Below are positions 22,733-32,310 of a DNA stretch of 64,000 nucleotides, one piece after another. The translations under genes and the position numbers were made by a program. Position 1 is the first letter of the stretch. Each line of letters begins with the position of its first letter. The stretch comes from a virus. Location of the stretch: the IMG/VR virus record IMGVR_UViG_3300042731_006431, positions 1 to 64,000 of that record, one strand, 5' to 3'. The notes under the pieces were generated by a model that made no database searches, was not told the origin of the DNA, and was given only the letters and a program-made list of their open reading frames with translations.

Positions 22733-25700
22733 ATGGCTAATTTTCAAAAGAAAATAAACGTACAATACGATAGTGTATTAAAAGCTAGTAAAGCATTAGC
22801 AGAATTGCGTGCTAAATTAGAAAAAGGCGAAATAACTCAAAAAGAATTTGATAAAGCTACTATAAAAGTTGAAAAAGATTTAAATAAGGCAGCTAAATCT
22901 ATTAAACAGGTTGGAACAGCATTAGAAACAACAACAAAAAAAACCAAGGGTATGGTTAATGGTTTTGCAGATTTAAAAGCTGGGTTCGATACTGTAATGA
23001 TGGGTTTTCGAAAACTTAAAAATGCAATGGGCGGTGTTGTAGATGCTTACGTTCAATTTGAAAAGAAATCAAAAGAAGTGCAAACACTTGGAGTTGACGA
23101 TAAAACCATTAAAAGTATTGAAAGTGGACTAAAAAAAGTAGCACAAGACACAGGTAAAACATACGAAGATTTATGGAAATCAACCTATGACACAATATCA
23201 AGTGGCGCCGTAACCGCTGCCGACAGTGTAATGTTGGTAGAAAAAGCAAGTAAATTTGCAACAGGTGCGGTAACAGACACTAGTAGTTCTGTTACATTAG
23301 CAACAAAAGCCATCAATGCTTTTGGTTTGGAAGCAAAAGACACAGATCAGATTTTTAATGTTTTCCAAGAAACGATCAGAAATGGTGTAACAACTGGAAA
23401 TGAATTAGCAGCTGCATTACCTGAAGTTTTTGCCATGTCTAAATCAGTTGGATTAAACATCAAGGATGTGGGTATAGCTATTACAGGTCTAACAAAAGGC
23501 GGTTTTAAGACTGATCTTGCACGGACTGGTTTAAAAGCTATTGAAAATGCTGTAATGGCATATAGTGCAAAAATGAAAAAAGCTGGTATTGAGGGTGTTG
23601 ATTTTGCAAAGGGGCAGATAACTAATTTCCAAGACATGATTATGAGTTTGAATAAAATAGAAATGCCCAAATTAAAGAAAATGGTTCGCTCGTCTGAAGC
23701 TGTTGCTTCGATAAAGGCATTAGGCACACAACTACAAGGAGCATGGGTCGAGTCTTTTAATGATGAAAATTTGTCAGGCTCATTTGAAAAAGCGTTTAAC
23801 AAAATGAACGAAACCGCTGCTGAAAAAATGGCAAGTTTGAAAGCTCAATTTGACACGGCTATGATAGAAGTTGGTGAATCTTTAATGCCATTAGTTGAAC
23901 AAGTCATGAAAGCGTTAACTGATCTTATGCCAACAATAAAACAGTTTGGGCAAATAGCAGCTAGTGTTATGAATGAGGTTGGTCGTTTTTTCTCAAAAGG
24001 TGGATGGTTATTTGCAGCTATACTTTTATTTAAAAAATTAGGCATTGGTTTTGGCACATTTAAAGATATTTTTCTTAAAGGAATGACTGCTATAAAAACA
24101 GCCGCTTTGAGTAACCCATTAGGTTTAATTTTAACTGCTGCAAGCGCTTTAATTCCACTTATTATGTCACTTACAAAAAGCAATGCTGAATTGGCACAAA
24201 GTGCAAGTGATGCGGCAAAATCAAGTTTAAAGCAACGTGACTCAATGAATGAAGAAATTAAACAGCTTAAAGTACAAAAAGAGAATATTGATGGTGTTAT
24301 TGGAAAACTAAAAGAATATAAAAATGAAGTATCGACTCAATCAAAATTGGAATTTTTCGGAGATACCGAAAGTTTAAAAGCAAACACTCAAGAAGCTTTA
24401 AATTTTATGCGTCAAAGTGCTGGTGAGCTTGGCGGTTCGTCTAAATTAGCAATTGAAAATCTATATAGAGCAGCAACTGACGGAACAATGAAAGTTGAAG
24501 ATGCGCTTACTAAGGCTATGGAAGTATATAAAAAAGCTAAAGGGATTATTGATGAAACTATTGGTAAAGATGCAGAAATGGAGAGTAAATTTACGGTAGC
24601 AAGTGGGGCCGCATCTGTTGATGCAATTGGTAATTCTTTAATGGCTTTGAAAAAGTTGGAAATTGAATTAGATACTGCAATGAGAGAAGGAAACGCAAAT
24701 AGAATTGCAGAAATTAATTCTGAAGGCGCTAAATTAAAACAAACATTAACCGAAAATCAAGGCAATCTTAACAATCTACTTGGTGAAGGTGGTGAAAATG
24801 CAAAGAAAATAATGGATTATCTAAATAGCTCATTAGAAAAATCACATGAAAACGCACAAAAATTTGATGCTTTCGCTATGTCTAATATGGGAATAATAAC
24901 AAGCGAAAATCAAAAAGTGATTGAAGCTTATGAATATACAAATGATATACTAGAAGGTATAGTAGATAATGGAAAAGTTATAGTAGACCAAAAAGATGAA
25001 GAACTTTCTAAAGATCAAGAAATATATGATTTATATGGCAATGAAGCAGATATAAAAGAATTAATACTTGGAAAAGATTTAGAAGATTTAGAAATTTCCG
25101 ATAGCATAACAGAAGCTCAATACAATCAAATAAAAGCACAAAAAGATTTATTGACGGTTAAATTAAAGACTTTAGAAACTGATATTAAAAATTCTCAAGT
25201 TATGGCAGATATGTTACAAAATACGTTTATGGCATCAGCTGCTCAAAAAATGGTAGGTGACCAAAAATCTAATTTAGACGACGTTAAAAAAGAAATTGAA
25301 TCAATAGATAAGATATTAAGTAAAAAAGTTGTTAGAACTTCGGCCGGAGGTGGTCCCGGTGGAGCAGGTGGTACTGCCACAACAAAAACCGATAAAGAAT
25401 CCAAAAAGAAAGATGAAGAGGAAGAGAAAAAGCGAGAAAAAGAAGCTGAAGAAAAGAAAAAAAGAGAAGAAGAACTCGCAAAAAAAATAGAAAAATTCCA
25501 TGATGATATGATAAAACAGCAAGAAGAGGCAAAAGAACTTGCACAAAAACAGCTTGATGAACAAATCAAAGCACGAGACGCTTATAGAGAAGCATTTAAA
25601 GGTATAAAAGCTGGCGGATTTGAAACGTTAAACGATTATAGGGATGAGTTAGAGTTAGAGTATGCTAAGCAATATGATAAAATTCAAAAAGATACAAATC

Positions 25701-28700
25701 TAAGCGCTGTTGAACAACAAAAACGATTTGATGCGCTTGCAAAAGAATACGAATACTTTATGTGGAAAAGCGACTACCAATTTAAAACTGATGCTTGGGA
25801 GCTGTTGGTAGGTAAATTAAAAGAAACAAATAATGAACTTAAAAATATTAATAAGCAATATAAAGAAACGTTACATCCTATAGACGCATCTATAGAGAAA
25901 TTTAGAGAAGCGTCGGCACTATCAAAAAAAATAGCATTACAATCTAACTGGATTATAGGCAAAGAAATATTCTTTTTCCAAGATTTGTTAAATAATCAAA
26001 ACGAAGTATATACAGCTATGGATCGTAATCTAAGTAATTTATATTCAATAAAACCTGATGATTATGGAATGGGAATAGGTGAAGAGGTATTAAAAGGAGG
26101 AATTACAGAAGGGTTAAGAGAGGGTCGAATTGATATTAGTGATATTGTTAAATATTTGCGACTTCTTAATGAGCATAGCGAAAGAATAGAATCTGCTTCA
26201 GAAGCAGCAGTAAATGAAAACATACAACTTAGAGCTGATATGTTTGGAGCAACAAGTACAAGGCGTACAACAGTAACGCATAATCCTTTTAAAATGGTTC
26301 GTCCTGACACAATAGCTGAATTTATTTCTAATATTACACTATCTGGGCAAGGAAGCCAATCGGAATTTCAGGATAAATTACTTAAAGCCTTTGGAATATC
26401 ACCAGATAATTTTAATTTAGGTGCTACAACAGTAAAAAGAAAAACTACCCCTATAAAAGAAGAGGACATTGTTAGTAAAGGTGAGTACTTTGAAGTTAAA
26501 TTTGATCCAACGCAATATAATTTAATAGAGCAAATTATTGCTAAAATTACGGGTTTTGACCCACATGATTTACAAGCGGCCTTAAGTAGTAAGGACTTTG
26601 AAAAGCAAATGAATTTAATGTGGGACACAATAGAAAATTTCTTAATTGAAAATGTAGATCTCTTGGAAGGAAAAGATTGGGAAGATTTTACCGCAGCCGT
26701 GGGCCAATTTATGTCCCAATTTGCACGTGCGGGGATAGTACTTGCTGAAGACGTAAAGAAAGATATAACAAATTCGGAAAGAACAAATTTAAAAGATCAA
26801 AAAGACGCTTTTCAAAAATTAAAACAGCATGTTATGGGAATTGATTTTGCTGGGATACAGGATGAGTTGACAAAATTTGTTAACCTCAATGTTGAAGAGT
26901 TGCAATCAACTTATGATAATATAATTGAAGCTCAACAAAAAGGTATTGATCCTAATCAACTTAAAGAAATGAAATTATCAAGCGCTGTTTTTGCTGATCG
27001 CACTCTTGGTATAATTCAAAGTGTTGCCAATATGTCCCTTGATGTTCAAATGGCTGGTCATGCTTTAGCAGATGCGCAAACACAATTAGAAGCAGCATTT
27101 CAAAATAATGCTGTAATGATGCATGGGTGGAGCCGTGTAGGTAATAAACTTATCCGATTAAGTGATCGTAAAGAATTTTTAGACGCTAAATTTAACGAAT
27201 TAACTGGTGCGGCTTATACTTCAACTGGTGATTTTATTGCTGATCAAGTTGTTAACGTAGCTGAAACAAATAGAAGAATTGAAAGATCTAAATTAGATGA
27301 AGTAATTGATGAACTTGAAAAAAAATACAATGAAGCAAACTTATCGTTTGAAAAGTTACAAGAACTTAATGATAAAATAGTAAAAATGGTTCAATTACAA
27401 ACTATCTTAGTTGTTAACGATGTAAATCAGCTTGTTAAAGAATATAAAAATACTTTTAAAAATTCAATTTTGCCTGATTTAGAAACTGATCCTGTTTTTC
27501 AAAAAATGAAAGATCAAGTAACGAAATTAGAGGTTACACGGAAAGCTCATCAAGAAGCTTTAAGTAAGATAAATGAAACTCTTAAATATGAAGAGATACT
27601 TAATAAAAAAATCAAAGATGAAAATAATAAAAGACTACAATATTTTCAAGAACAAAATGAATTAAAAATAAAAATCCGTGAGCTTGAAGATAGTCTTACA
27701 GAAGAAGAAAAAAAAGCTTATCAAGATAAAATAAACTTTCTTGATGCCAAAATGGCTCAAAGCGATAAGCAAATTGAAGATTATAAAAATCAAATTCAAG
27801 AGGGCTTTTTAACGCCGGAAGAGATAGCAGAATTAGAAAAAGGTGCAAAAGCTGAAAAAGATGCCATTGATACTATTAATACAGCTATAGGTAGTATTAA
27901 AATTAACGCTGAAAATCTTGGCCCTCTAAAAGAACTTAATGAATACCTTGCTAAATTTGGTTTGTCTTTAGAAGGTATATCTGATCAAGCAGACACTTTC
28001 ATTGATATTTCGCGTCGATCTACTGCTATACAGAAAGCGCAAAATATAGTAGAACAAGAAAAATTAGATCTACAGAAAAAAATATCACAATCAGGAAATG
28101 AATTAAAAGATATTCAAGACAAAATAACATCTGAGACAGACCCTGGCAAATTAGAAGAGTTGAATAATCAGTATAAAGTTGAATCTAATAATTTAGACGA
28201 GTTAACAAATTCTTTAGAGGAAGCCGATAAAGCTACAAAAGCATTAAATACTTCAGCTAATCTTTTAGCAATTAAAAGTTTAAACAAATTCTTATCATTT
28301 GCTGACAATTTGCAAAGTGGAGTAAGAGCTATTATTGATGTAGTATCTGAAGGTGGAGAAGGTGGCCTTCAAGATGTCGGAGAAGCTTTAAATCAATTAG
28401 GATCATTATTAAACACTATCCTTTCATCTGTTGGTGGAGCTTATGGTGCTGCAATAGGCACAATACTTGAAACTGCTCTTGGTTTTATTGGAACTGTTAT
28501 TACTGCATTGGGTGAATCAGATGCAGAAGATCAAAAAGAGCAATTAATTAAGTCTCAACATTTTTATGAAAACAATTTAAAAAAATTAGATGCCATAAAC
28601 AAAACGCTCAAAGATAATTTTGAAGATGAGGCCGCTTTTAATAAGGAAGCTCATAATACAGCACAAGAACAATTTGACGAGGCAAAAGTAGTTTGGGATG

Positions 28701-29740
28701 AAACTATGCCTACATATTATACAGCTGTAGACAGAGAAGAGGCAGTTGCTGCAAGAAATAAATATATTACAGGAAATGCGTATACTGGTTTTACAAATAC
28801 AAAAACTGGTGAAAAATTTCCTACTATGGAAGAAGCGCTTGCATCACTTGGGTATACATATCAATCAGGTGTCCAAGCAAAAGAATCATCTTTTGAAGGT
28901 ATGTCCTTTGAAGAAATACAAGCTATGAAAGACTATTGGGCAGAACAAAAAAATATTGCAGAAGAAAAAGGGTGGGAAAATTGGGCTAAATTTTATGAAT
29001 CAAATATGGCAGCCGCCGATAAATACATAGATGCCCTTCTCGAACTCCAACAAATGCAAAAAGACGTTAATGAAGAGCAGATGGCTGATATACAGTTAAC
29101 TGGCGATATGGAAGTTAATAGAGCAAAAATTGCCGGAAAATCTGAAGAAGAAATAAAAAAAATACAAGCTGAAAACATTCAAAACCAAATTGACGAATTG
29201 AATTCACGGTTGACTGAAGTTGATGAAACTGGCCAATTATTATATACAGAAGAAGAACGTAAAAAGATACAAGCTGAAATGTTAGCCTTGCAAGTTCAAC
29301 AAATGGAATTAAAAGAAAAAAGCTTGGAACTCGACAAAGAATCCAACGATGAACTTAAAAAACTACTCCGCTCACAAGGATATTTAGTAGGCCTACAACA
29401 AAAAGGGGCTAATGTTGTAAATCCACTTGCTAACGTCAATAGACAATTAGCAGGATATCAATTACCAAGTTATGATGAAGGTAGCGACTATATAGCGTTT
29501 GATCAAATTGCAAAAATACACGCAGGTGAGGCAATTTTAACCGCAAAGGAAAACGCACAACGTATCAACGGAGCTGTCAGTACTTATCAAACAAACAATA
29601 TCGTCAATAACAATCAGAGCGCTAAGGTTGTGTTTAATGGTGTTACAGATTCAGGCATGAGTAAGCTTGACAATCTTTTAAAAACCTATGGAATCAATGG
29701 AGTGAAAGAATTAGCGACGATAGCTAAAAATAACAGATAA
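22733..29740 (+). CDS. Tape measure protein
   Basis: Sets tail length and exits with DNA at infection. 2335 residues, one of the longest kinds. N-terminus has a short coiled coil, then the TP901-type core at about residues 120-330 (TAADSVMLVEKASKFATGA, GNELAAALPEVFAMSKSVGL, KTDLARTGLKAIENAV). Two hydrophobic regions: about 420-480 and 1895-1925 (GAAIGTILETALGFIGTVI). Long charged coiled coils between, including a Lys/Glu-rich run near residue 900. The end GEAILTAKENAQRIN is typical of tape measures. By the common ratio of about 0.15 nm per residue, the tail would be near 350 nm. Confidence 0.95.
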   Translation: MANFQKKINVQYDSVLKASKALAELRAKLEKGEITQKEFDKATIKVEKDLNKAAKSIKQVGTALETTTKKTKGMVNGFADLKAGFDTVMMGFRKLKNAMGGVVDAYVQFEKKSKEVQTLGVDDKTIKSIESGLKKVAQDTGKTYEDLWKSTYDTISSGAVTAADSVMLVEKASKFATGAVTDTSSSVTLATKAINAFGLEAKDTDQIFNVFQETIRNGVTTGNELAAALPEVFAMSKSVGLNIKDVGIAITGLTKGGFKTDLARTGLKAIENAVMAYSAKMKKAGIEGVDFAKGQITNFQDMIMSLNKIEMPKLKKMVRSSEAVASIKALGTQLQGAWVESFNDENLSGSFEKAFNKMNETAAEKMASLKAQFDTAMIEVGESLMPLVEQVMKALTDLMPTIKQFGQIAASVMNEVGRFFSKGGWLFAAILLFKKLGIGFGTFKDIFLKGMTAIKTAALSNPLGLILTAASALIPLIMSLTKSNAELAQSASDAAKSSLKQRDSMNEEIKQLKVQKENIDGVIGKLKEYKNEVSTQSKLEFFGDTESLKANTQEALNFMRQSAGELGGSSKLAIENLYRAATDGTMKVEDALTKAMEVYKKAKGIIDETIGKDAEMESKFTVASGAASVDAIGNSLMALKKLEIELDTAMREGNANRIAEINSEGAKLKQTLTENQGNLNNLLGEGGENAKKIMDYLNSSLEKSHENAQKFDAFAMSNMGIITSENQKVIEAYEYTNDILEGIVDNGKVIVDQKDEELSKDQEIYDLYGNEADIKELILGKDLEDLEISDSITEAQYNQIKAQKDLLTVKLKTLETDIKNSQVMADMLQNTFMASAAQKMVGDQKSNLDDVKKEIESIDKILSKKVVRTSAGGGPGGAGGTATTKTDKESKKKDEEEEKKREKEAEEKKKREEELAKKIEKFHDDMIKQQEEAKELAQKQLDEQIKARDAYREAFKGIKAGGFETLNDYRDELELEYAKQYDKIQKDTNLSAVEQQKRFDALAKEYEYFMWKSDYQFKTDAWELLVGKLKETNNELKNINKQYKETLHPIDASIEKFREASALSKKIALQSNWIIGKEIFFFQDLLNNQNEVYTAMDRNLSNLYSIKPDDYGMGIGEEVLKGGITEGLREGRIDISDIVKYLRLLNEHSERIESASEAAVNENIQLRADMFGATSTRRTTVTHNPFKMVRPDTIAEFISNITLSGQGSQSEFQDKLLKAFGISPDNFNLGATTVKRKTTPIKEEDIVSKGEYFEVKFDPTQYNLIEQIIAKITGFDPHDLQAALSSKDFEKQMNLMWDTIENFLIENVDLLEGKDWEDFTAAVGQFMSQFARAGIVLAEDVKKDITNSERTNLKDQKDAFQKLKQHVMGIDFAGIQDELTKFVNLNVEELQSTYDNIIEAQQKGIDPNQLKEMKLSSAVFADRTLGIIQSVANMSLDVQMAGHALADAQTQLEAAFQNNAVMMHGWSRVGNKLIRLSDRKEFLDAKFNELTGAAYTSTGDFIADQVVNVAETNRRIERSKLDEVIDELEKKYNEANLSFEKLQELNDKIVKMVQLQTILVVNDVNQLVKEYKNTFKNSILPDLETDPVFQKMKDQVTKLEVTRKAHQEALSKINETLKYEEILNKKIKDENNKRLQYFQEQNELKIKIRELEDSLTEEEKKAYQDKINFLDAKMAQSDKQIEDYKNQIQEGFLTPEEIAELEKGAKAEKDAIDTINTAIGSIKINAENLGPLKELNEYLAKFGLSLEGISDQADTFIDISRRSTAIQKAQNIVEQEKLDLQKKISQSGNELKDIQDKITSETDPGKLEELNNQYKVESNNLDELTNSLEEADKATKALNTSANLLAIKSLNKFLSFADNLQSGVRAIIDVVSEGGEGGLQDVGEALNQLGSLLNTILSSVGGAYGAAIGTILETALGFIGTVITALGESDAEDQKEQLIKSQHFYENNLKKLDAINKTLKDNFEDEAAFNKEAHNTAQEQFDEAKVVWDETMPTYYTAVDREEAVAARNKYITGNAYTGFTNTKTGEKFPTMEEALASLGYTYQSGVQAKESSFEGMSFEEIQAMKDYWAEQKNIAEEKGWENWAKFYESNMAAADKYIDALLELQQMQKDVNEEQMADIQLTGDMEVNRAKIAGKSEEEIKKIQAENIQNQIDELNSRLTEVDETGQLLYTEEERKKIQAEMLALQVQQMELKEKSLELDKESNDELKKLLRSQGYLVGLQQKGANVVNPLANVNRQLAGYQLPSYDEGSDYIAFDQIAKIHAGEAILTAKENAQRINGAVSTYQTNNIVNNNQSAKVVFNGVTDSGMSKLDNLLKTYGINGVKELATIAKNNR

Positions 29741-29755
29741 AGTTAAACATAAAAA

Positions 29756-29778
29756 AAACCGAGGCTTTACCTCGGTTT
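29756..29778 (+). terminator. Bidirectional terminator after tape measure gene
   Basis: AAACCGAGG (29756-29764) and CCTCGGTTT (29770-29778) form a 9-bp stem with loop CTTTA, flanked by A-run and T-rich sequence. It lies between the convergent tape measure gene and the leftward gene ending at 29795; the leftward transcript has the better U-tract. Confidence 0.9.
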
Positions 29779-29794
29779 ATATTTGTTAATTATC

Positions 29795-30478
29795 TTAATA
29801 TTCTTTTACTATTTTTACCCCACCCATTTCTAAAAGCAATTTATCATCACAATTTATCTCACAAAGAACTTTATCATCCTTGCAAAATAAATAATTGATT
29901 CCTTCGCTGAATATTTCAGCACTTTCATCAATTAGCATTTTCAAGGATAGCTGATAACCCTCAGGTAAACTTGGAATTGTAAAGTGTTCATAACCATCGT
30001 CTTTAATAGGAGTTGGCAAATCATATGCTTTACAAAGCAATAAGATAATTTTTTGGTCGTTATTTGGATCGTGATAAAATTTGTCCAAATCTTCATTTTG
30101 CGTAAAAATGCAACTTGATAACGGTTTTCCGTTCAAAGTTGTGTTTTCTAAGTAGTTTTCTAATTCCTGTAATTTTTTTTCATGCGCCTCCGTCGATTTT
30201 TTCTTTTGCTCAACGTTTTTCAAATACTCTGTATAAGAAACTTTGGCTTTTTCTATACATTTCATGAACCATTCATTTGTTGTGTCGTCAGAAAATTCGA
30301 TTGTTTTTTCTGATATAATAGTACCTGCTATATCACCAGTTACTTTTGGTATCGATTCTTGAATTTCAGGTTTGGCATATTTAAATTCCTTTCCTTCAAT
30401 TTCTATTACAACTTCTTCAATAATTTGAATGCTTTTCCCTGATCGGGAATATTTTTTCCTTATAATATGCTTATGCAT
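29795..30478 (-). CDS. Unknown protein, intact copy of the 46311 remnant
   Basis: 227 residues from ATG at 30478 (TTAGGAGA upstream on this strand; an upstream in-frame Met lacks an SD). N-terminus basic, HKHIIRKKYSRSGKS, then a beta hairpin, a charged coiled coil around residue 95, and a C-terminus ending CEINCDDKLLLEMGGVKIV. The first 30 and last 35 codons are nearly repeated in the remnant at 46311-46532. Lone leftward gene with its own strong promoter, like the anti-CRISPR operon at 38359-39401, so an early host- or defence-directed role is plausible but unproven. Confidence 0.8.
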   Translation of the reverse strand: MHKHIIRKKYSRSGKSIQIIEEVVIEIEGKEFKYAKPEIQESIPKVTGDIAGTIISEKTIEFSDDTTNEWFMKCIEKAKVSYTEYLKNVEQKKKSTEAHEKKLQELENYLENTTLNGKPLSSCIFTQNEDLDKFYHDPNNDQKIILLLCKAYDLPTPIKDDGYEHFTIPSLPEGYQLSLKMLIDESAEIFSEGINYLFCKDDKVLCEINCDDKLLLEMGGVKIVKEY

Positions 30479-30529
30479 CTTATTTCTCCTAATTTTTATT
30501 TGAGCAATTCTCAATCACTCATACTACAA

Positions 30530-30558
30530 AATATAACACCTCAAAATTAAATAGTCAA
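30530..30558 (-). promoter_or_regulatory. Leftward promoter TTGACT-17-TATATT
   Basis: On the minus strand TTGACT (30558-30553), 17 bases and TATATT (30535-30530). Just downstream lies TTCTCAATCACTCATA (plus strand 30508-30523), almost the same as a 16-mer at the same place in the promoter at 39450. Drives the gene at 29795. Confidence 0.75.
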
Positions 30559-30590
30559 ATTTATTTTTAACTTTTTTATTAAAATTTTTC

Positions 30591-30618
30591 TTGCTTTTTA
30601 AAATTTACGTGTTATATT
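30591..30618 (+). promoter_or_regulatory. Rightward promoter TTGCTT-16-TATATT
   Basis: TTGCTT (30591-30596) and TATATT (30613-30618) with GTTATAT at 30611. Expected start near 30625, about 16 bases before ATG 30641. Divergent from the leftward promoter at 30530-30558; the two -35 boxes are about 30 bases apart. Confidence 0.5.
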
Positions 30619-30640
30619 TCTTTACATGGAGACTGAAATT

Positions 30641-30919
30641 ATGAATTACTTAAAGAAACTATCAACTAAATTAAAAGGTGCTATTTATGCTGATGATTTA
30701 GGCCATGAGTGCCCAATGTGTGGTGCTTTTCATAAAGTGCCATTAAAGAATACTGTTGATATAGTTTACAATCCACCTTACAGACAAGAAGGGTTCAAAG
30801 ATTATGCTGTGATTTTTGAATGTCCATATTGCAAAGAAAGGACTTGGAGTCATGCAACTTATATGACTTTAAATATTCTTTCACGAATGAAACCCGAGTT
30901 GATGAGTGATAAAATTTGA
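30641..30919 (+). CDS. Zinc-ribbon protein, 92 aa
   Basis: ATG 30641 is chosen because GGAG (30628-30631) precedes it and because transcription should begin near 30625; an ATG at 30626 would have almost no leader. CPMCG (Cys 24, 27) and CPYC (Cys 61, 64) form a four-cysteine zinc ribbon. It stands alone between divergent promoter and terminator, so it has its own expression. Possibly binds nucleic acid or RNA polymerase; unproven. Confidence 0.78.
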   Translation: MNYLKKLSTKLKGAIYADDLGHECPMCGAFHKVPLKNTVDIVYNPPYRQEGFKDYAVIFECPYCKERTWSHATYMTLNILSRMKPELMSDKI

Positions 30920-30940
30920 GGCGTGAATTTAAAGGCGAGT

Positions 30941-30967
30941 GAACTGTCAAGAAATACTTGACAGTTC
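30941..30967 (+). terminator. Bidirectional terminator
   Basis: GAACTGTCAAG (30941-30951) and CTTGACAGTTC (30957-30967), a perfect 11-bp stem with loop AAATA. It separates the rightward zinc-ribbon gene from the leftward antirepressor that ends at 30972. Confidence 0.82.
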
Positions 30968-30971
30968 GTAT

Positions 30972-31756
30972 TTAATTACCAATTAAGTTTTTAAGTTTTT
31001 CAACACAATAATCATAATCTGTTTGTTGGATAGCTCCAGTTTTGAGTAGGCGTTCGCCAATTTTGTATAAACCTAAAGTTGTAAATTTGGCATAACTATT
31101 AGTTTTTGTTTCATTTTTAGAGTTTTTATAATTTGCACTTGCAGTTAAAAACCATTTCTTACCTTGCTTTCCATAAGTAGATTCAGGCATTCTGTTATGA
31201 GTAATATAATTGTGATCAATTAAGAAATCAATAAGTTCAGTTTGCCTAATACCTAAATAGTGAGATGCATCACGAATAGTTATTAGTGTCGTACTATTAA
31301 TAAACTCATCAACAAATTCAACTTTCGGTTGTTGTTCTTGGATGGTTATTTGTAATCTTTCCTTTTCCTCTTCCGCTTCAATAACCATCAAAGCAAGTTC
31401 TTTTCGTGAAAGTTGCTTTATTGAATAAGTACCGGTTTTTTCTAATTGTGGTAATACTTCATGAGTTAGCCATCGTTTAAACTGTTTAGCTTCTGGTTTA
31501 TAGCTTCTGGTTTATAGCTTCTGAAAATTAATTGATATATGCCTGGTTTGTTAACTAACCACATATCTCTGGTTTGACCTGATGCGTAAACTTTCCGCAT
31601 CAGCTTTTCATCGTTATCGAGTTTTTCTAAAGCATCGTTTGTGCGTGTTAAATCCAAGATATCACAAACATCCTTAGCAACAAACCAAGGTTCATTGTCA
31701 ATACTGATAGTCCTAACAGGGCTACTTTCATATTGAAATACTGTTAAATCTTTCAT
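30972..31756 (-). pseudogene. BRO-N / KilAC antirepressor split by a 14-bp duplication
   Basis: One gene in two frames. The N-terminal part (start ATG at 31756, GGAG upstream) has a BRO-N domain: WFVAKDVCDILDL, LDNDEKLMRKV and IYQLIFRSYKPEA. After PEA the frame runs into a stop in 12 codons. The C-terminal part, from about 31463 to 30972, continues as KQFKRWLTHEVLPQLEKTG then a helical linker and a KilAC/phage antirepressor domain (LITIRDASHYLGIRQTEL, YITHN, KKWFLTA). Removing one of two adjacent identical 14-mers at 31487-31514 restores PEAKQFKRWLTHEV, the family's usual sequence. So it is either mutated, switchable or a sequencing error. Confidence 0.88.
31487..31523 (-). repeat. 14-bp tandem duplication (frameshift)
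   Basis: TAGCTTCTGGTTTA occurs at 31487-31500 and again at 31501-31514, followed by a partial copy TAGCTTCTG (31515-31523). Fourteen is not a multiple of three, so each copy gained or lost shifts the antirepressor frame. Confidence 0.93.
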
Positions 31757-31830
31757 GTTAAACTCCAATTACGTATTATTTTAAATATAACAAACAAAAC
31801 CAAAACCGTGCAAACTTTTTTTAAATTTTT

Positions 31831-31862
31831 ATCGCACAAATTCAATGTATTTTAGTTATATT
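31831..31862 (+). promoter_or_regulatory. Promoter, CACAAA-N14-GTTATAT class (lysis operon)
   Basis: ATCGCACAAA (31831-31840), 14 bases, GTTATAT (31855-31861). Same box and spacing as at 13349 and 39542. Start expected near 31869, where an 8-bp hairpin (ACAGATTC / GAATTTGT, 31869-31887) would begin the RNA. Drives lysis and tail-tip genes. Confidence 0.8.
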
Positions 31863-31868
31863 TAATAT

Positions 31869-31963
31869 ACAGATTCTTTGAATTTGTGTTAATAATTGAA
31901 GTCTCCAAGCAGTATGATGGTTTGAAATATAACCGTCATACTTATTTTAAGGAAGTATGATGG
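31869..31963 (+). ncRNA. Leader RNA with two mutually exclusive hairpins
   Basis: A 5' hairpin (31869-31887) is followed by AGTATGATGGTT (31911-31922), which pairs with AACCGTCATACT (31931-31942). The 3' arm can instead pair with AGTATGATGG (31954-31963), which contains the start codon; the SD AAGGA would then be in the loop. This is the layout of an attenuator or translation switch for the lysis operon. Read by eye, not folded by program. Confidence 0.5.
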
Positions 31964-32238
31964 ACGAAAAAGCAAAACAAGTCATCACAGATGAAAACCG
32001 CAAACCCTGGATTCAACGTCAACAAAATATTTTAATGTTATTTGCGTTTGGATTTGCCACCTTAGGCGCTTTGCATGGCATTATTTCAGAGCAGTTTATT
32101 GAAATCATTGCATCTGTTTTAGTTGTAGGCGTTACAATGGTGTCAGGTGTAAAAGCTGAAAGTGTACGTGATAAAAGTAAATTTGAAGCCGCTTCTTATC
32201 TACTTGAACAAGCCAGTGAAGTTAAAGAAATCGAATAA
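31957..32238 (+). CDS. Holin-like two-pass membrane protein
   Basis: First gene of the lysis group. 93 residues; ATG 31957 (or the next ATG, 31960) after AAGGA. Hydrophobic segments at about 25-43 and 47-66, charged N- and C-tails (acidic, helical end EQASEVKEIE). The size and topology suit a class II holin or a holin accessory, two genes before the endolysin. Not a clear family match. Confidence 0.6.
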   Translation: MMDEKAKQVITDENRKPWIQRQQNILMLFAFGFATLGALHGIISEQFIEIIASVLVVGVTMVSGVKAESVRDKSKFEAASYLLEQASEVKEIE

Positions 32239-32310
32239 CTGAGTATAGTTGTTAAAATAAATTTCGAGTCAGTTATCATACAAAAGTATGGTTAGGGTGG
32301 AGGGTCGGAA

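Noticed and set aside
25243-25569. Antisense open frames inside the tape measure gene
   Set aside because: They are Ser/Phe-rich mirror images of the Lys/Glu-rich coiled coil on the other strand and have no SD.
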